Assembly: GCA_900547155.1 (NCBI GenBank)
Contig: URFH01000042.1
Location: forward strand, 1-16,130
DNA from: an uncultured bacterium
GTDB lineage: Bacteria > Cyanobacteriota > Vampirovibrionia > Gastranaerophilales > Gastranaerophilaceae
Direction: 5' to 3'
DNA length: 16,130 nucleotides
This document shows, one piece after another, positions 6,072-13,262 of the stretch. The position numbers were made by a program, and so were the translations under genes. Below the pieces are notes generated by a model. That model made no database searches, had not been told where the DNA came from, and was given only the letters and a program-made list of their open reading frames with translations. Each line of letters starts with the position of its first letter. Position 1 is the first letter of the stretch.

Positions 6072-6401
6072 TTATTCCTGTGAATTTTTAGAGCCGAGCA
6101 GCCTCATGTTCTGCGCACGTACAAAATAGCGTTCTCTTGATGAGCCGGAAGCGTCATTCCATTTGCTCATCGCAAGTCTTCCGTCAACAGCGACGAGTTT
6201 GCCTTTTTTTACGTATTCGCCGGCGATTTCTGCCAGTTTATCCCACAATTCAATGTTAAACCAGTCCGTTACCTCGCCTTTTGTTTTAGAATCCCATCTG
6301 TTCACAGCAAGGGAGAAAGTTGTTTTAACTTTTCCTGATTCAAAATATTTCATTTCGGGGTCTTGCCCTACTCTTCCAACAACAACGACTGAATTAATCA
6401 T
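6072..6401 (-). CDS. ssb: Single-stranded DNA-binding protein, short form
   Basis: An OB-fold ssDNA-binding protein of 109 residues. Visible family features are the N-terminal strand INSVVVVGRVGQDPEMKYF, SLAVNRW (30-36), TDWFNIELWDKLAE (45-58) and YVKKGKLVAVDGRL (63-76). It ends soon after the OB fold (LLGSKNSQE) and lacks the acidic DDDIPF-like tail that recruits partner enzymes in classical bacterial SSB; short forms with the ESG and NRW pattern are common in cyanobacteria. It heads an operon with the kinase and pdxA, an unusual partnership. Start supported by aaagga 8 nt upstream and a promoter at 6435-6463. It may be a secondary SSB. Confidence 0.9.
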   Translation of the reverse strand: MINSVVVVGRVGQDPEMKYFESGKVKTTFSLAVNRWDSKTKGEVTDWFNIELWDKLAEIAGEYVKKGKLVAVDGRLAMSKWNDASGSSRERYFVRAQNMRLLGSKNSQE

Positions 6402-6434
6402 TAAAAAATCCTTTTCATTTTAATCTTTTATCTG

Positions 6435-6463
6435 ATTATAGTTTAAACAACGTGAATGCACAA
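6435..6463 (-). promoter_or_regulatory. Promoter of the ssb-kinase-pdxA operon
   Basis: On the minus strand TTGTGC (6463-6458) and TATAAT (6440-6435) have a 17-nt spacer, and the start codon of ssb follows 33 nt after the -10. Confidence 0.65.
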
Positions 6464-6489
6464 AAATTGTTTACCAAATGTTAAGCTGA

Positions 6490-6978
6490 TTAGTATCTGT
6501 ATTTTGAAATATCTTCAAAATACTTTTCCAGAGCCATATAACCGTTGTAAATCTCATTTGTTATGAGTGTGTAGCGGTTTGCGGCAAGGTATTTCAATTC
6601 TTTGCAGCGGATATTGATAATTTCGTCAGAATCGTTTTTCAGATTAGCGTCCTGTGACATTGACCATTTTTTTAACAGCGCAAGTTCTTCGTTAATCTGT
6701 TTTATTGTCGAGTATTCGAGCTGATTGAAGTCATATTTTGCCAGCAGGGCTTTTTCCTGATTATTTATGCGGCTTTTTACAACCGGAGAGCCGTAAATCT
6801 TTTTGATTACCATATAATTGTCAGCGACGAGCACATGCGAGCGCGGTACATCGACTTTTGCGAGCAATGCCGAGGTGCTGAGGTTGCTGAATTTATCATT
6901 TTCGTCAGATAGTGCGCTTTGCTCCGTAATTATTGTATTTTCTATATTTTGCTGGTCTTTAATCAATTTTCTCTCCAT
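6490..6978 (-). CDS. Unrecognised 162-residue soluble protein
   Basis: I do not recognise this family. The product is largely alpha-helical by composition, has no signal peptide or membrane segment, and has a single cysteine (C125). Noticeable stretches are a polar N-terminus rich in N, E and Q (1-35), VPRSHVLVADNYMVIKKIYG (44-63), a helical middle (70-104) and a Tyr-rich C-terminus (YNGYMALEKYFEDISKYRY). No clear Shine-Dalgarno precedes the ATG; a possible promoter (TGACAA, 16 nt, TATTAT on the minus strand) lies near 7014-7041. It is a single gene between the ssb operon and a repeat-filled gap. Codon use looks like its neighbours, so it is probably real and lineage-specific. Confidence 0.72.
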   Translation of the reverse strand: MERKLIKDQQNIENTIITEQSALSDENDKFSNLSTSALLAKVDVPRSHVLVADNYMVIKKIYGSPVVKSRINNQEKALLAKYDFNQLEYSTIKQINEELALLKKWSMSQDANLKNDSDEIINIRCKELKYLAANRYTLITNEIYNGYMALEKYFEDISKYRY

Positions 6979-7113
6979 AAAATTTAACGTTTAACCGTCC
7001 CAATCTATATACTTATAATATACAACACGCATAGATTTGTCATGCTACTTTGTAGAATTGTTAAGTATAAAAATTGGCTAGGTAATTTGGTCAAATTGTG
7101 CCATCGGATGGTC

Positions 7114-7140
7114 GGGGTGACAAAAAGGGCGCCCCGGCAT
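7114..7140. repeat. Direct repeat of the R2 tail (fragment)
   Basis: The stretch gggtgacaaaaagggcgccc continuing to cat recurs at 7240-7264 with one indel and one substitution. It looks like a truncated R2 unit flanking the R1 unit at 7137-7179. The gap 6979-7310 holds these repeats and otherwise no gene I can support. Confidence 0.7.
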
Positions 7141-7179
7141 TCCGAACTAGTTTCGGAATCGCCGGATTGAAGTCGATGG
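7137..7179. repeat. REP-like palindromic repeat R1
   Basis: Palindrome attccgaa / ttcggaat with the tail cgccggattgaagtcgatgg, a diverged copy of the R1 units at 3528, 15992 and 16085. Confidence 0.82.
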
Positions 7180-7215
7180 TCTTGGATTTTGCCGCCGGAA
7201 GCGTGATTTTCGAGT

Positions 7216-7264
7216 CCTTGCGACCCTGAAACAAGTTCAGGGTGACAAAAAGGCGCCCCGTCAT
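7216..7264. repeat. REP-like palindromic repeat R2
   Basis: accctgaa (7223-7230), acaag, ttcagggt (7236-7243) form a perfect 8-bp inverted repeat, within ccttgcga...gtgaca. The same unit recurs at 16042-16074. The palindrome lies about 70 nt past the GH57 stop and could fold in its mRNA 3' end. Confidence 0.82.
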
Positions 7265-7310
7265 GCTCAAGCACCGCCCATGCTACTCCTGTAGGCTGCC
7301 AGAAGCGTTA

Positions 7311-9551
7311 TTAAGCCGGTCTGGTAACAGAAAGGAGCGTATCCCGGGGGTAAAATTTGTCCACAAGCCCGAGTTCTGCCCTAACAATGAAAAATTCCAG
7401 TGTTTCGCCTTTTTGAACCCCTAAATCGTTGAAAGGTATTTTTATTTCTACAAAATCTTTGTAAATTGTTTCAATACCGTGTTTTATCTGCAAAATCCAG
7501 AGGTTATCATAGTTCGCTTTAGCAAATTGTGCCGGAAAATCGAGTTTTCTGAAAAAAGTCATTTTTGCCTCATTTGTAAAACGCTCTTTTAAAAGCGGCA
7601 TTACATTTTCCGTCTTGCTTATGGTTCTGATGTTTGCAACAGGCGGATTTTGCGTTGAAGCGTTTTTGAAATAAATATAAATCTGATGAAAATCCTTGAA
7701 TCCGATTTCTTCATCAATCACATAGCTGTTTATGTCAAAGCGCAGATAAAGATTGTCTTTGTCATGCTCAAAAAAGATTTTGTTGAAGAACCTTTTCTCC
7801 TGCATTGTCGGTGTGGTGGGGATTTCAATGCAGCCTGCATTTGCCCAGTTGTCATTATTGGTTCCGGTGAGCTCAAAATTTTCAACCTCGCCTCTCGGAT
7901 AGCGAGAACCTACGTAAACAGAGTCATGCAACGGTGTATCAAGGTACTCGGGCTCAGGTTTTCCTGCAAGTTTATATACATTTTTCAGATGTGAACGGAA
8001 TAATAGGTCAAAAAGGTTGTCCTGACCGGAATCATTGGGCTCTCCGTACCACCAGAACCAGTCGCTTCCTTCAGCCATGTAAATTTCACGCCAGAGCTCG
8101 AAAAGAAGCTGCGGGTCGGTAATTTCTTTTTCAAATTCTTTTAAATCCTGCCGTGTTTTATCAAGATATTGCCACGCAAGGTTTTTTGTCGGTTCGCCCA
8201 CCCAGAGCATAAAATCACGGTTAATCCAGGAGCCCGGATGTATGGTTTTTATTGATTTTGTTTTTTTAATTTTTTCAAGATAACCGCTTACCGTAACCGT
8301 TTCAAGCCCCTCATCGCTGTTTATTAAGCCGTATAGCGTTTCTAAAAACTCGGTTCCGTCCGCAGGGTAATTTTCCCAGCAATTTTCACCATCCATGGCG
8401 ATTGTCAAAAGATGATTCTTGTCCGGAGAGTTTTCGAGCTTGTATTGTATGGATTTTATCCTGTCATAGAGGTCGTTTGCAGCTTTTACGGGGTCATGGT
8501 TCGGATATTCAAACCCGATAAGGTTTGGAAAAACTGCGTCGCGGAAAATTATGCTAATCGGTTCTTTGCCGTTTTTGTATTCGTACGAATGGCACAGGTC
8601 ATAAGGATTTTCAAGATATCCTCTGAAATCCCTTGAAAATTCACGTTTTAGCGACTGTTCGAGCACTCCCTCATCCGAAATTGTCCATTTTACGCCCAAA
8701 TCCTGCAGAATTCCCATTGTTTTTTCGCTGACACAATGCTCTGAGGGCCAAATTCCTGCCGGTCTTTTCCCGAAAGTCCGCTCAAACATGTCCAGAGCTG
8801 ATTTTACCTGAAAAACAGCGTCTTCGTATAAGTCCGATTCAATTTTAGGCGGGGTAATATTGGCGTTGGAGCGCTGCGCATCCTCCATATCGGCAAGAAG
8901 GGGCAAAATAGGGTGATAATAGGGGCTTGTGGAGATTTCTATTTTCCCTTCGTCCTGATATTTTTTATAAGTCGGGATTATGCGGCGCAGAATCCTTCTT
9001 TGCTGCTCAATGAGGTCAATTCTGTCCTGCAGCGTGAAATTCCCTTCTGTTTTTTCCGATAATTCGTTTATTTTCGGATAAACGCGCCAGTGAGGGTCAA
9101 TCCACGAGAGGTTAAACCACGCCATAATGTCGGAATATTCCTGCGGTGTGAAATCGTCGATTCCGATATCATCTCTGGAAAACCGCTTGTCGTAGAGTTT
9201 TTTGTACGCTTCGTGGTGAAAAACCATGTTTTGATAGTTCGCATCAAAAAAGTGGTTCAAAATGAACGTTTTTTCTTCTTTTCCGAGCTCTTCAACCGGG
9301 GTTATGGTCAATTTTGAATAAATATCGTGCGCTCCGCGGAAGCCATAGTTATAAATTGCGTCGACAAGCACCGGAACAAGGTTGAAATTGAGCTTCAACC
9401 CCGGAAATTTATCCATCATGACAAGCATGTCAAGATAATCTTTAACCGCATGCAGCCGCACCCAGGGCATAAGATAAATTTCTTCAGGCCCGGTTCTGTA
9501 TGCAGGCTGGTGCATATGCCAGATAAATGCAATAGAAAGCTTTTTTTTCAT
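7311..9551 (-). CDS. GH57 family alpha-glucan-acting glycoside hydrolase
   Basis: A 746-residue GH57 enzyme. Conserved regions are WHMHQP (11-16), YYHPILP (211-217), the nucleophile motif GIWPSE (E271), and AMDGENCWE with the likely acid/base D387. After the catalytic barrel and helical domain (to about 530, with SDWFWWYGEPND at 497-507) comes a C-terminal beta-rich domain (about 540-746) that resembles the extra domain of amylopullulanase-like GH57 proteins. There is no signal peptide, so it should act in the cytoplasm on glycogen or maltodextrins by hydrolysis or 4-alpha-glucanotransfer; GH57 also includes branching enzymes, but those have a different layout. The ATG has only a weak upstream gag motif; a possible promoter lies at 9580-9607. 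Confidence 0.9.
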   Translation of the reverse strand: MKKKLSIAFIWHMHQPAYRTGPEEIYLMPWVRLHAVKDYLDMLVMMDKFPGLKLNFNLVPVLVDAIYNYGFRGAHDIYSKLTITPVEELGKEEKTFILNHFFDANYQNMVFHHEAYKKLYDKRFSRDDIGIDDFTPQEYSDIMAWFNLSWIDPHWRVYPKINELSEKTEGNFTLQDRIDLIEQQRRILRRIIPTYKKYQDEGKIEISTSPYYHPILPLLADMEDAQRSNANITPPKIESDLYEDAVFQVKSALDMFERTFGKRPAGIWPSEHCVSEKTMGILQDLGVKWTISDEGVLEQSLKREFSRDFRGYLENPYDLCHSYEYKNGKEPISIIFRDAVFPNLIGFEYPNHDPVKAANDLYDRIKSIQYKLENSPDKNHLLTIAMDGENCWENYPADGTEFLETLYGLINSDEGLETVTVSGYLEKIKKTKSIKTIHPGSWINRDFMLWVGEPTKNLAWQYLDKTRQDLKEFEKEITDPQLLFELWREIYMAEGSDWFWWYGEPNDSGQDNLFDLLFRSHLKNVYKLAGKPEPEYLDTPLHDSVYVGSRYPRGEVENFELTGTNNDNWANAGCIEIPTTPTMQEKRFFNKIFFEHDKDNLYLRFDINSYVIDEEIGFKDFHQIYIYFKNASTQNPPVANIRTISKTENVMPLLKERFTNEAKMTFFRKLDFPAQFAKANYDNLWILQIKHGIETIYKDFVEIKIPFNDLGVQKGETLEFFIVRAELGLVDKFYPRDTLLSVTRPA

Positions 9552-9579
9552 ACCCGCTCGAATAAACTATAACGTGGTT

Positions 9580-9607
9580 ATTGTAGCATATTTCTGCGTT
9601 ATTACAA
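9580..9607 (-). promoter_or_regulatory. Possible promoter of the GH57 gene
   Basis: On the minus strand TTGTAA (9607-9602), 16 nt, then TACAAT (9585-9580) with an upstream TGC (extended -10). It lies 28 nt before the start codon. Moderate match only. Confidence 0.4.
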
Positions 9608-9609
9608 AA

Positions 9610-10185
9610 CTATTCTTTTGGATTTTGGGCCTTTTCAGCTTCATTTTTAGGCTCTGTGGCGATGTTTTCGGCATTTTGCGGCTCTGCCGGTTCTTCTTTT
9701 TGTTGTGCAGCTTCTGCTTCTTTTTTTGCTTCGTGAATTTTATCTGATTCTTCAGCGGTTCTGTTTAGATATTCGGGGAATTTTTCACCCTCCAAATCGC
9801 TGTGTATGAACCTTTTTTCTGATTCTTTCATAAAATTATCAGCGAGTTTGCAGATTTTCGTTTTATAGTCAAGAAGTGCAGTTGCCGCAAAACTGATTAT
9901 TCCCATAAAAATCCCTGTAGCTGCGGCTTTTCCGGGGAAAAATTTGCCCCGTTTTATCCCGTCATACAACAATTGTGCGCACAAACCTGCTCCGCCGACA
10001 GCAGCGGCTGTGAACGAGGAATCTTTAATAAGCTCTTTTTCTGCTTCGCGGGCTTCTTTTACATATTTATCAACCGCTTCGGGAGTATTTGTGAACTTTC
10101 TGACCGTTCTTGTTCTGGGATCGAGAAGTTCAATAGTTTTAACAGGCGCTCCGGACGCGCTGACTGAAGTAACGCTGTTTTCCAT
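9610..10185 (-). CDS. Unrecognised membrane protein with two transmembrane helices
   Basis: I cannot name the family. The 191-residue product has a soluble N-terminus (1-55, with a charged helix about 34-55), two hydrophobic segments at about 58-77 (TAAAVGGAGLCAQLLY) and 87-106 (AAATGIFMGIISFAATALLDY), and a long C-terminal tail (about 140-191) dominated by Glu, Ala, Lys, Pro and Gln that is probably disordered. Both ends would lie on the same side of the membrane, likely the cytoplasm. A good aaggag lies 9 nt before the ATG. It sits between the pentapeptide gene (78-nt gap) and GH57 (58-nt gap) and may belong to either transcript. Confidence 0.75.
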   Translation of the reverse strand: MENSVTSVSASGAPVKTIELLDPRTRTVRKFTNTPEAVDKYVKEAREAEKELIKDSSFTAAAVGGAGLCAQLLYDGIKRGKFFPGKAAATGIFMGIISFAATALLDYKTKICKLADNFMKESEKRFIHSDLEGEKFPEYLNRTAEESDKIHEAKKEAEAAQQKEEPAEPQNAENIATEPKNEAEKAQNPKE

Positions 10186-10263
10186 ATCTCAATGCTCCTT
10201 TTTGATATAATAAATCAGAACATGGGATTTTTTGATACCTTTGCGGCTAAATTTTAATATAAA

Positions 10264-10794
10264 TTAATAATCAGAAATGTTTGCTTCATCGTCGTCTTCA
10301 AGCGAGGAAAGATCCCTTGTGCTGGACGTATCAAACTCATCAGGGAGCAAATCAGAATCAGGAAAAACGGTAGATTCGTCGAATCTTGTTGCGTTAAGGT
10401 TATCCGATGCCGAAAAATCAGAGCCCGAAAGGTCGCTTTCAATGAGGATTGCGCCAGCCATGTCAGCGTCGGTGAAATTGCAATAACTTACTGCTGCGTA
10501 GCTGTAATCAGTGCCGTTCAGCAGGGATTCTGAAAAGTCGCATTCCACGAGATTGCTTCTTGTAAAGTCACAGGAGGTCAAATCGCAGTTTTGGAATTTG
10601 CATTCTGTTAAATGAGCTTCGCTGAAAGAGCTTCCGGACAAATCACAGTTTGTGAAATCAATTTCGGCGAGATTTGTGCCTGAAAAATCCATTTCACTCA
10701 AATCCAGCTCGCCCATTACTTCTCTGTAGTCGTTAAATTCGGCGGGATTGTTGATTATCAAATCGTATAAATCTTCTTTTGTGTATTCAGGCAT
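10264..10794 (-). CDS. Acidic pentapeptide-repeat protein
   Basis: About 176 residues. After a short N-terminal segment (EDLYDLIINNPAEFNDYR, 7-24) come roughly twenty pentapeptide repeats (about 30-139) of the A(D/N)LXX type, with the central L/F at five-residue steps (for example NLAEIDFTNCDLSGSSF), which should fold as a right-handed quadrilateral beta helix. By eye I count about 42 Asp/Glu against 6 Lys/Arg, and the tail (150-176) is also acidic. I start at ATG 10794, not at 10815, because aaggag (10806-10801) lies 6 nt before it and overlaps the stop of the response regulator gene, so the two are coupled. Function unknown; DNA mimicry (as in Qnr/MfpA) or a protein-binding scaffold are possibilities only. 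Confidence 0.87.
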   Translation of the reverse strand: MPEYTKEDLYDLIINNPAEFNDYREVMGELDLSEMDFSGTNLAEIDFTNCDLSGSSFSEAHLTECKFQNCDLTSCDFTRSNLVECDFSESLLNGTDYSYAAVSYCNFTDADMAGAILIESDLSGSDFSASDNLNATRFDESTVFPDSDLLPDEFDTSSTRDLSSLEDDDEANISDY

Positions 10795-10804
10795 TTTTTT
10801 CTCC

Positions 10805-11440
10805 TTAGTCTTCAATAATTCTCATCTGCATTGCCAGAAGCACCGCCTGGGTTCTGTTTGAAACTTTAAGTTTTTTGAAAATGCTGTTTAAATGCGTTTT
10901 TACGGTAACTTCGCGGACAAATAGGCTGTCAGCTATCTGCTGGTTGCTTGCACCCTGCGATACAAGCTTTAAAACTTCTTTTTCACGCGCTGTGAGCGGC
11001 TCTACAGTGCCTTCCTGGGTGAATTTCAGGTCAACAGCGGGCGCTTTTTTCTCTTCTTTTTGCCAGTTTGAGCGCCTTAGAAGCGCTTCGATACGGGCGA
11101 GGAGGTTGGGCAGGATAAATGGTTTTACAATATAGTCATCCGCCCCGAATTTCAGCCCTGAAATCTCTTTTTGTTCCTCATTCAGCGCAGTAATCATAAT
11201 AATCGGAATAGAGGAGTATTTTTTGTTAATTCTGATGGCTTTGAGGGTTTCCCAGCCGTCCATGTTGGGCATCATTACGTCAAGAAGCACCAAATCGTAT
11301 TTTGACGAGTCAACAGAGAGCTTTTTCAGCCCCTGCAGGCCGTCCAGCGCAACCTCAACCTCGTATCCATACAGCGGCAGTGCGTCCGCAAGGTACTTGG
11401 GGTTGTCATCTATTATTAAAATGTTTGCTAATGACGGCAT
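10805..11440 (-). CDS. NarL/FixJ-type response regulator (REC + LuxR HTH)
   Basis: A 211-residue two-component response regulator. The receiver domain (about 5-122) has the acidic pair D11-D12, phospho-acceptor D54 in LVLLDVMMP, T84 and K107 in IVKPF, so all the switch residues are present. After a linker (about 123-147) the LuxR-type helix-turn-helix (148-208) shows LTAREKEVLKLVSQG and VREVTVKTHLNSIFKKLKV. It should bind promoter DNA when phosphorylated. No histidine kinase gene lies in the window, so its partner is elsewhere. An aggaa precedes the ATG. The next gene, the pentapeptide protein, overlaps its ribosome binding site with this stop codon, so the two are co-expressed and probably work in one process. 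Confidence 0.93.
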   Translation of the reverse strand: MPSLANILIIDDNPKYLADALPLYGYEVEVALDGLQGLKKLSVDSSKYDLVLLDVMMPNMDGWETLKAIRINKKYSSIPIIMITALNEEQKEISGLKFGADDYIVKPFILPNLLARIEALLRRSNWQKEEKKAPAVDLKFTQEGTVEPLTAREKEVLKLVSQGASNQQIADSLFVREVTVKTHLNSIFKKLKVSNRTQAVLLAMQMRIIED

Positions 11441-11532
11441 AAATAATTCCTGTTTCCAATTATAAATGTAATTTTAATCTATAATCCTTTTTTTATCAAA
11501 CATTTGTACGGTTTTTTCATACATTTGAAGTA

Positions 11533-12363
11533 TTAAGGGCGTTTTGCCGTGATTACGCGCTCAATTCCGCTTAAATCTTTGTAAATTTCAATATCAGCGA
11601 AACCGTTAGTTTTAAACAGCCTGCTTACGTCCTCAAATTGACCTATTCCGAGTTCAAAGGCGATTGAACCGCCGTTGTTCAGATGAGACGGGGCAATTTT
11701 GATGATTTTTTCATAGAATTCGAGCCCTTTTTCGTCCTCTGTAAAGAGCGCTGCTGCGGGGTCAAAATCTCTGACTTCAATTTGCAGATTTTCTTTTTCG
11801 GAAAGCGGGATGTAGGGCGGATTTGACACAATCAGGTCGAATTTTTCCTGAATATTGGAAAAAAGGTCGGATTTTCTGAAAAGCGCCCTGTTCATAAGCC
11901 CCATCCCCATTGCGTTATCAAGCGCGCACCTTAATGCGTCGTTTGAAATATCGACGCCCAGCACCTGCGCGTCAGAATCAAGCGCAATCATACAAGCAAT
12001 GCACCCTGAGCCGGTTCCGATGTCGAGAACCTGCTTGTAGTTGTATTTTTTTATTAATTCCAGCGATTTTTGCACGAGCAGCTCGGTTTCGGGGCGGGGA
12101 ATGAGCGTGTGTTCGTTCACTTTGAATTTTTTGCCCCCGAAAAATGCGCACCCGAGGATTTGTGCCAGCGGGCGGCGGGTTTTTAGCCTTTCTGCGATGA
12201 TTTTGTCGATTTTGTCTTTATCAGCGCCGCAGATTGTTTTACCTTTGAGCAAATCCTCTATTGAAAGCCCGCAAATGATTTCTATTGCAAAATCCACTTC
12301 CGCAGCTGCTTCATTTTCTTCAAATCCGGCGTTTTTACAGCGGTTAATCCATTGTCTTCGCAT
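11533..12363 (-). CDS. prmC: Release factor glutamine methyltransferase PrmC
   Basis: A 276-residue S-adenosylmethionine-dependent methyltransferase that modifies the GGQ glutamine of release factors RF1/RF2, acting in translation termination. Visible features are the N-terminal helical substrate-binding domain (1-75), the IPRPETE motif (88-94), the SAM-binding loop LDIGTGSG (113-120), VDIS (137-140) and the catalytic NPPY (181-184), with IELGIGQ-like ELGIGQ (237-242) near the end. Length is normal. The start at 12363 has gagga 6 nt upstream and lies inside the end of the preceding gene (20-bp overlap), so expression is coupled to it. The usual partner prfA is not adjacent. Confidence 0.94.
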   Translation of the reverse strand: MRRQWINRCKNAGFEENEAAAEVDFAIEIICGLSIEDLLKGKTICGADKDKIDKIIAERLKTRRPLAQILGCAFFGGKKFKVNEHTLIPRPETELLVQKSLELIKKYNYKQVLDIGTGSGCIACMIALDSDAQVLGVDISNDALRCALDNAMGMGLMNRALFRKSDLFSNIQEKFDLIVSNPPYIPLSEKENLQIEVRDFDPAAALFTEDEKGLEFYEKIIKIAPSHLNNGGSIAFELGIGQFEDVSRLFKTNGFADIEIYKDLSGIERVITAKRP

Positions 12364-12844
12364 TTGAGTCCTCTAAAATTTCGCTAATCATCTCTTTTAA
12401 ATCCAATCTGGAGAGCCCGTTTGTTTCTTTCGGGTCGATTTTATGCTGTTTGCAGAGTTTTTCATAATAAAAAAGCTGTTTTTTGGTCGGAGGTTGTTTT
12501 GACATGATGAAATTCTGCTGTTTTTTTCTTTGTTCTTTCATCAGGGCTTTTTGCTTTTCCAGAAAGGGTTTTTGAGCTTCTTTCATCTCCAAATCTTTTT
12601 TTATTGCAAGTATGTATTTTTCGATTTCTTTCAAAAACGATTCTTTTTCAAATTCCTCAATAATCCACTCAAAATGCGGATTTTTTTGTTCAAAATAGTA
12701 AGTTTCGTCTTCAATAAACAGGTCGATTATCTCGGAGGCTGATTTATTGTTGTGTTTTTTCGTAAAGCTTTTGAGAAAGCTCATTAAAGACGCTTTCTGG
12801 TTTTTTGTCAGGTTTAAAAAGAGGGTATTTTTAAGGTTGTACAT
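12344..12844 (-). CDS. Unrecognised lysine-rich helical protein upstream of prmC
   Basis: I do not recognise this 166-residue product. It is highly charged and helical, with a Lys/Glu/Gln-rich coiled-coil-like middle (about 65-110, for example MKEAQKPFLEKQKALMKEQR). A C-terminal motif PTKKQLFYYEKLCKQHKID followed by SRLDLKEMISEIL resembles the short T-x-K-Q-L-x-Y-x-x-L helical module found at the ends of various phage and bacterial proteins that handle nucleic acids. That resemblance is only by eye. No signal peptide or membrane segment. It lies 12 nt after the 57-residue gene and overlaps the prmC start, so it is in the same transcript. Confidence 0.75.
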   Translation of the reverse strand: MYNLKNTLFLNLTKNQKASLMSFLKSFTKKHNNKSASEIIDLFIEDETYYFEQKNPHFEWIIEEFEKESFLKEIEKYILAIKKDLEMKEAQKPFLEKQKALMKEQRKKQQNFIMSKQPPTKKQLFYYEKLCKQHKIDPKETNGLSRLDLKEMISEILEDSNAKTMD

Positions 12845-12856
12845 TGCTGATTACAT

Positions 12857-13030
12857 TTATTTAAGCAAATCGCCGATATCAAATTTGTTCTTGAGTTTTT
12901 GGTTTGTAAACTGCGCAAGCTGTTTCAAAATCGGGTTTGTTGCATTATTTTTAACCTGCTTTTTCCCGGCAGGCGCCTGTTTTTCCTTAGTTTCTTCAAG
13001 AATTTTTGTTATGTCGATGATTTTCTCCAT
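12857..13030 (-). CDS. Small conserved-looking protein of 57 residues
   Basis: The frame reads MEKIIDITKILEETKEKQAP, then a Lys/Asn-rich linker, then NPILKQLAQFTNQKL and ends DIGDLLK. It is basic and likely helical at both ends, with no cysteines and no membrane segment. It ends 12 nt before the next gene and points the same way, which suggests a three-gene unit with the 166-residue protein and prmC. No Shine-Dalgarno is visible before the ATG, so the start is less sure. No known family recognised. Confidence 0.6.
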   Translation of the reverse strand: MEKIIDITKILEETKEKQAPAGKKQVKNNATNPILKQLAQFTNQKLKNKFDIGDLLK

Positions 13031-13145
13031 GTAATTATTTTAACCCATTTTTTTAATGTTTGCTATATAAATAAAAACGAAATGGAAGAAAAAGTTGACA
13101 GGATATAAAAAAACACGCATTTTTCGGCCCCATTCATCTTCCAAA

Positions 13146-13228
13146 GTAAAAAGTGAAGAATATTGATTTTTCGGCGCCTATGAGCGAAGCGAATCGAGCT
13201 AGAAAAATTAATTTTCTTTACTTTTTAC
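13146..13228 (+). repeat. Long hairpin element E3
   Basis: Arms 13146-13172 and 13202-13228 pair over 27 nt with 24 Watson-Crick pairs, two G-U pairs (on the plus strand) and one mismatch, around a 29-nt GC-richer loop that contains tgagcgaagcgaatcgagct. The stem begins gtaaaaagtgaagaa, similar to the E1 stem (gtaaaaagcgaaaga on the minus strand), but the loop is unrelated to E1/E2. It lies 34 nt beyond the stop of the radical SAM gene and could serve as its 3' structure, although neither side has a clean T tract. The rest of 13031-13262 shows nothing further. Confidence 0.7.
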
Positions 13229-13262
13229 GCCTCATCTAGATAAAATTGAAGTGAAAATCATG

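Noticed and set aside
7005..7274. 89-codon minus-strand frame with the peptide CHPELVSGSQG
   Set aside because: That peptide is the usual readthrough of R1/R2-type palindromic repeats; the frame is made of repeats and is not a gene.
13095..13100. TTGACA as a plus-strand promoter -35
   Set aside because: No acceptable -10 at 15-19 nt and no plus-strand gene follows.
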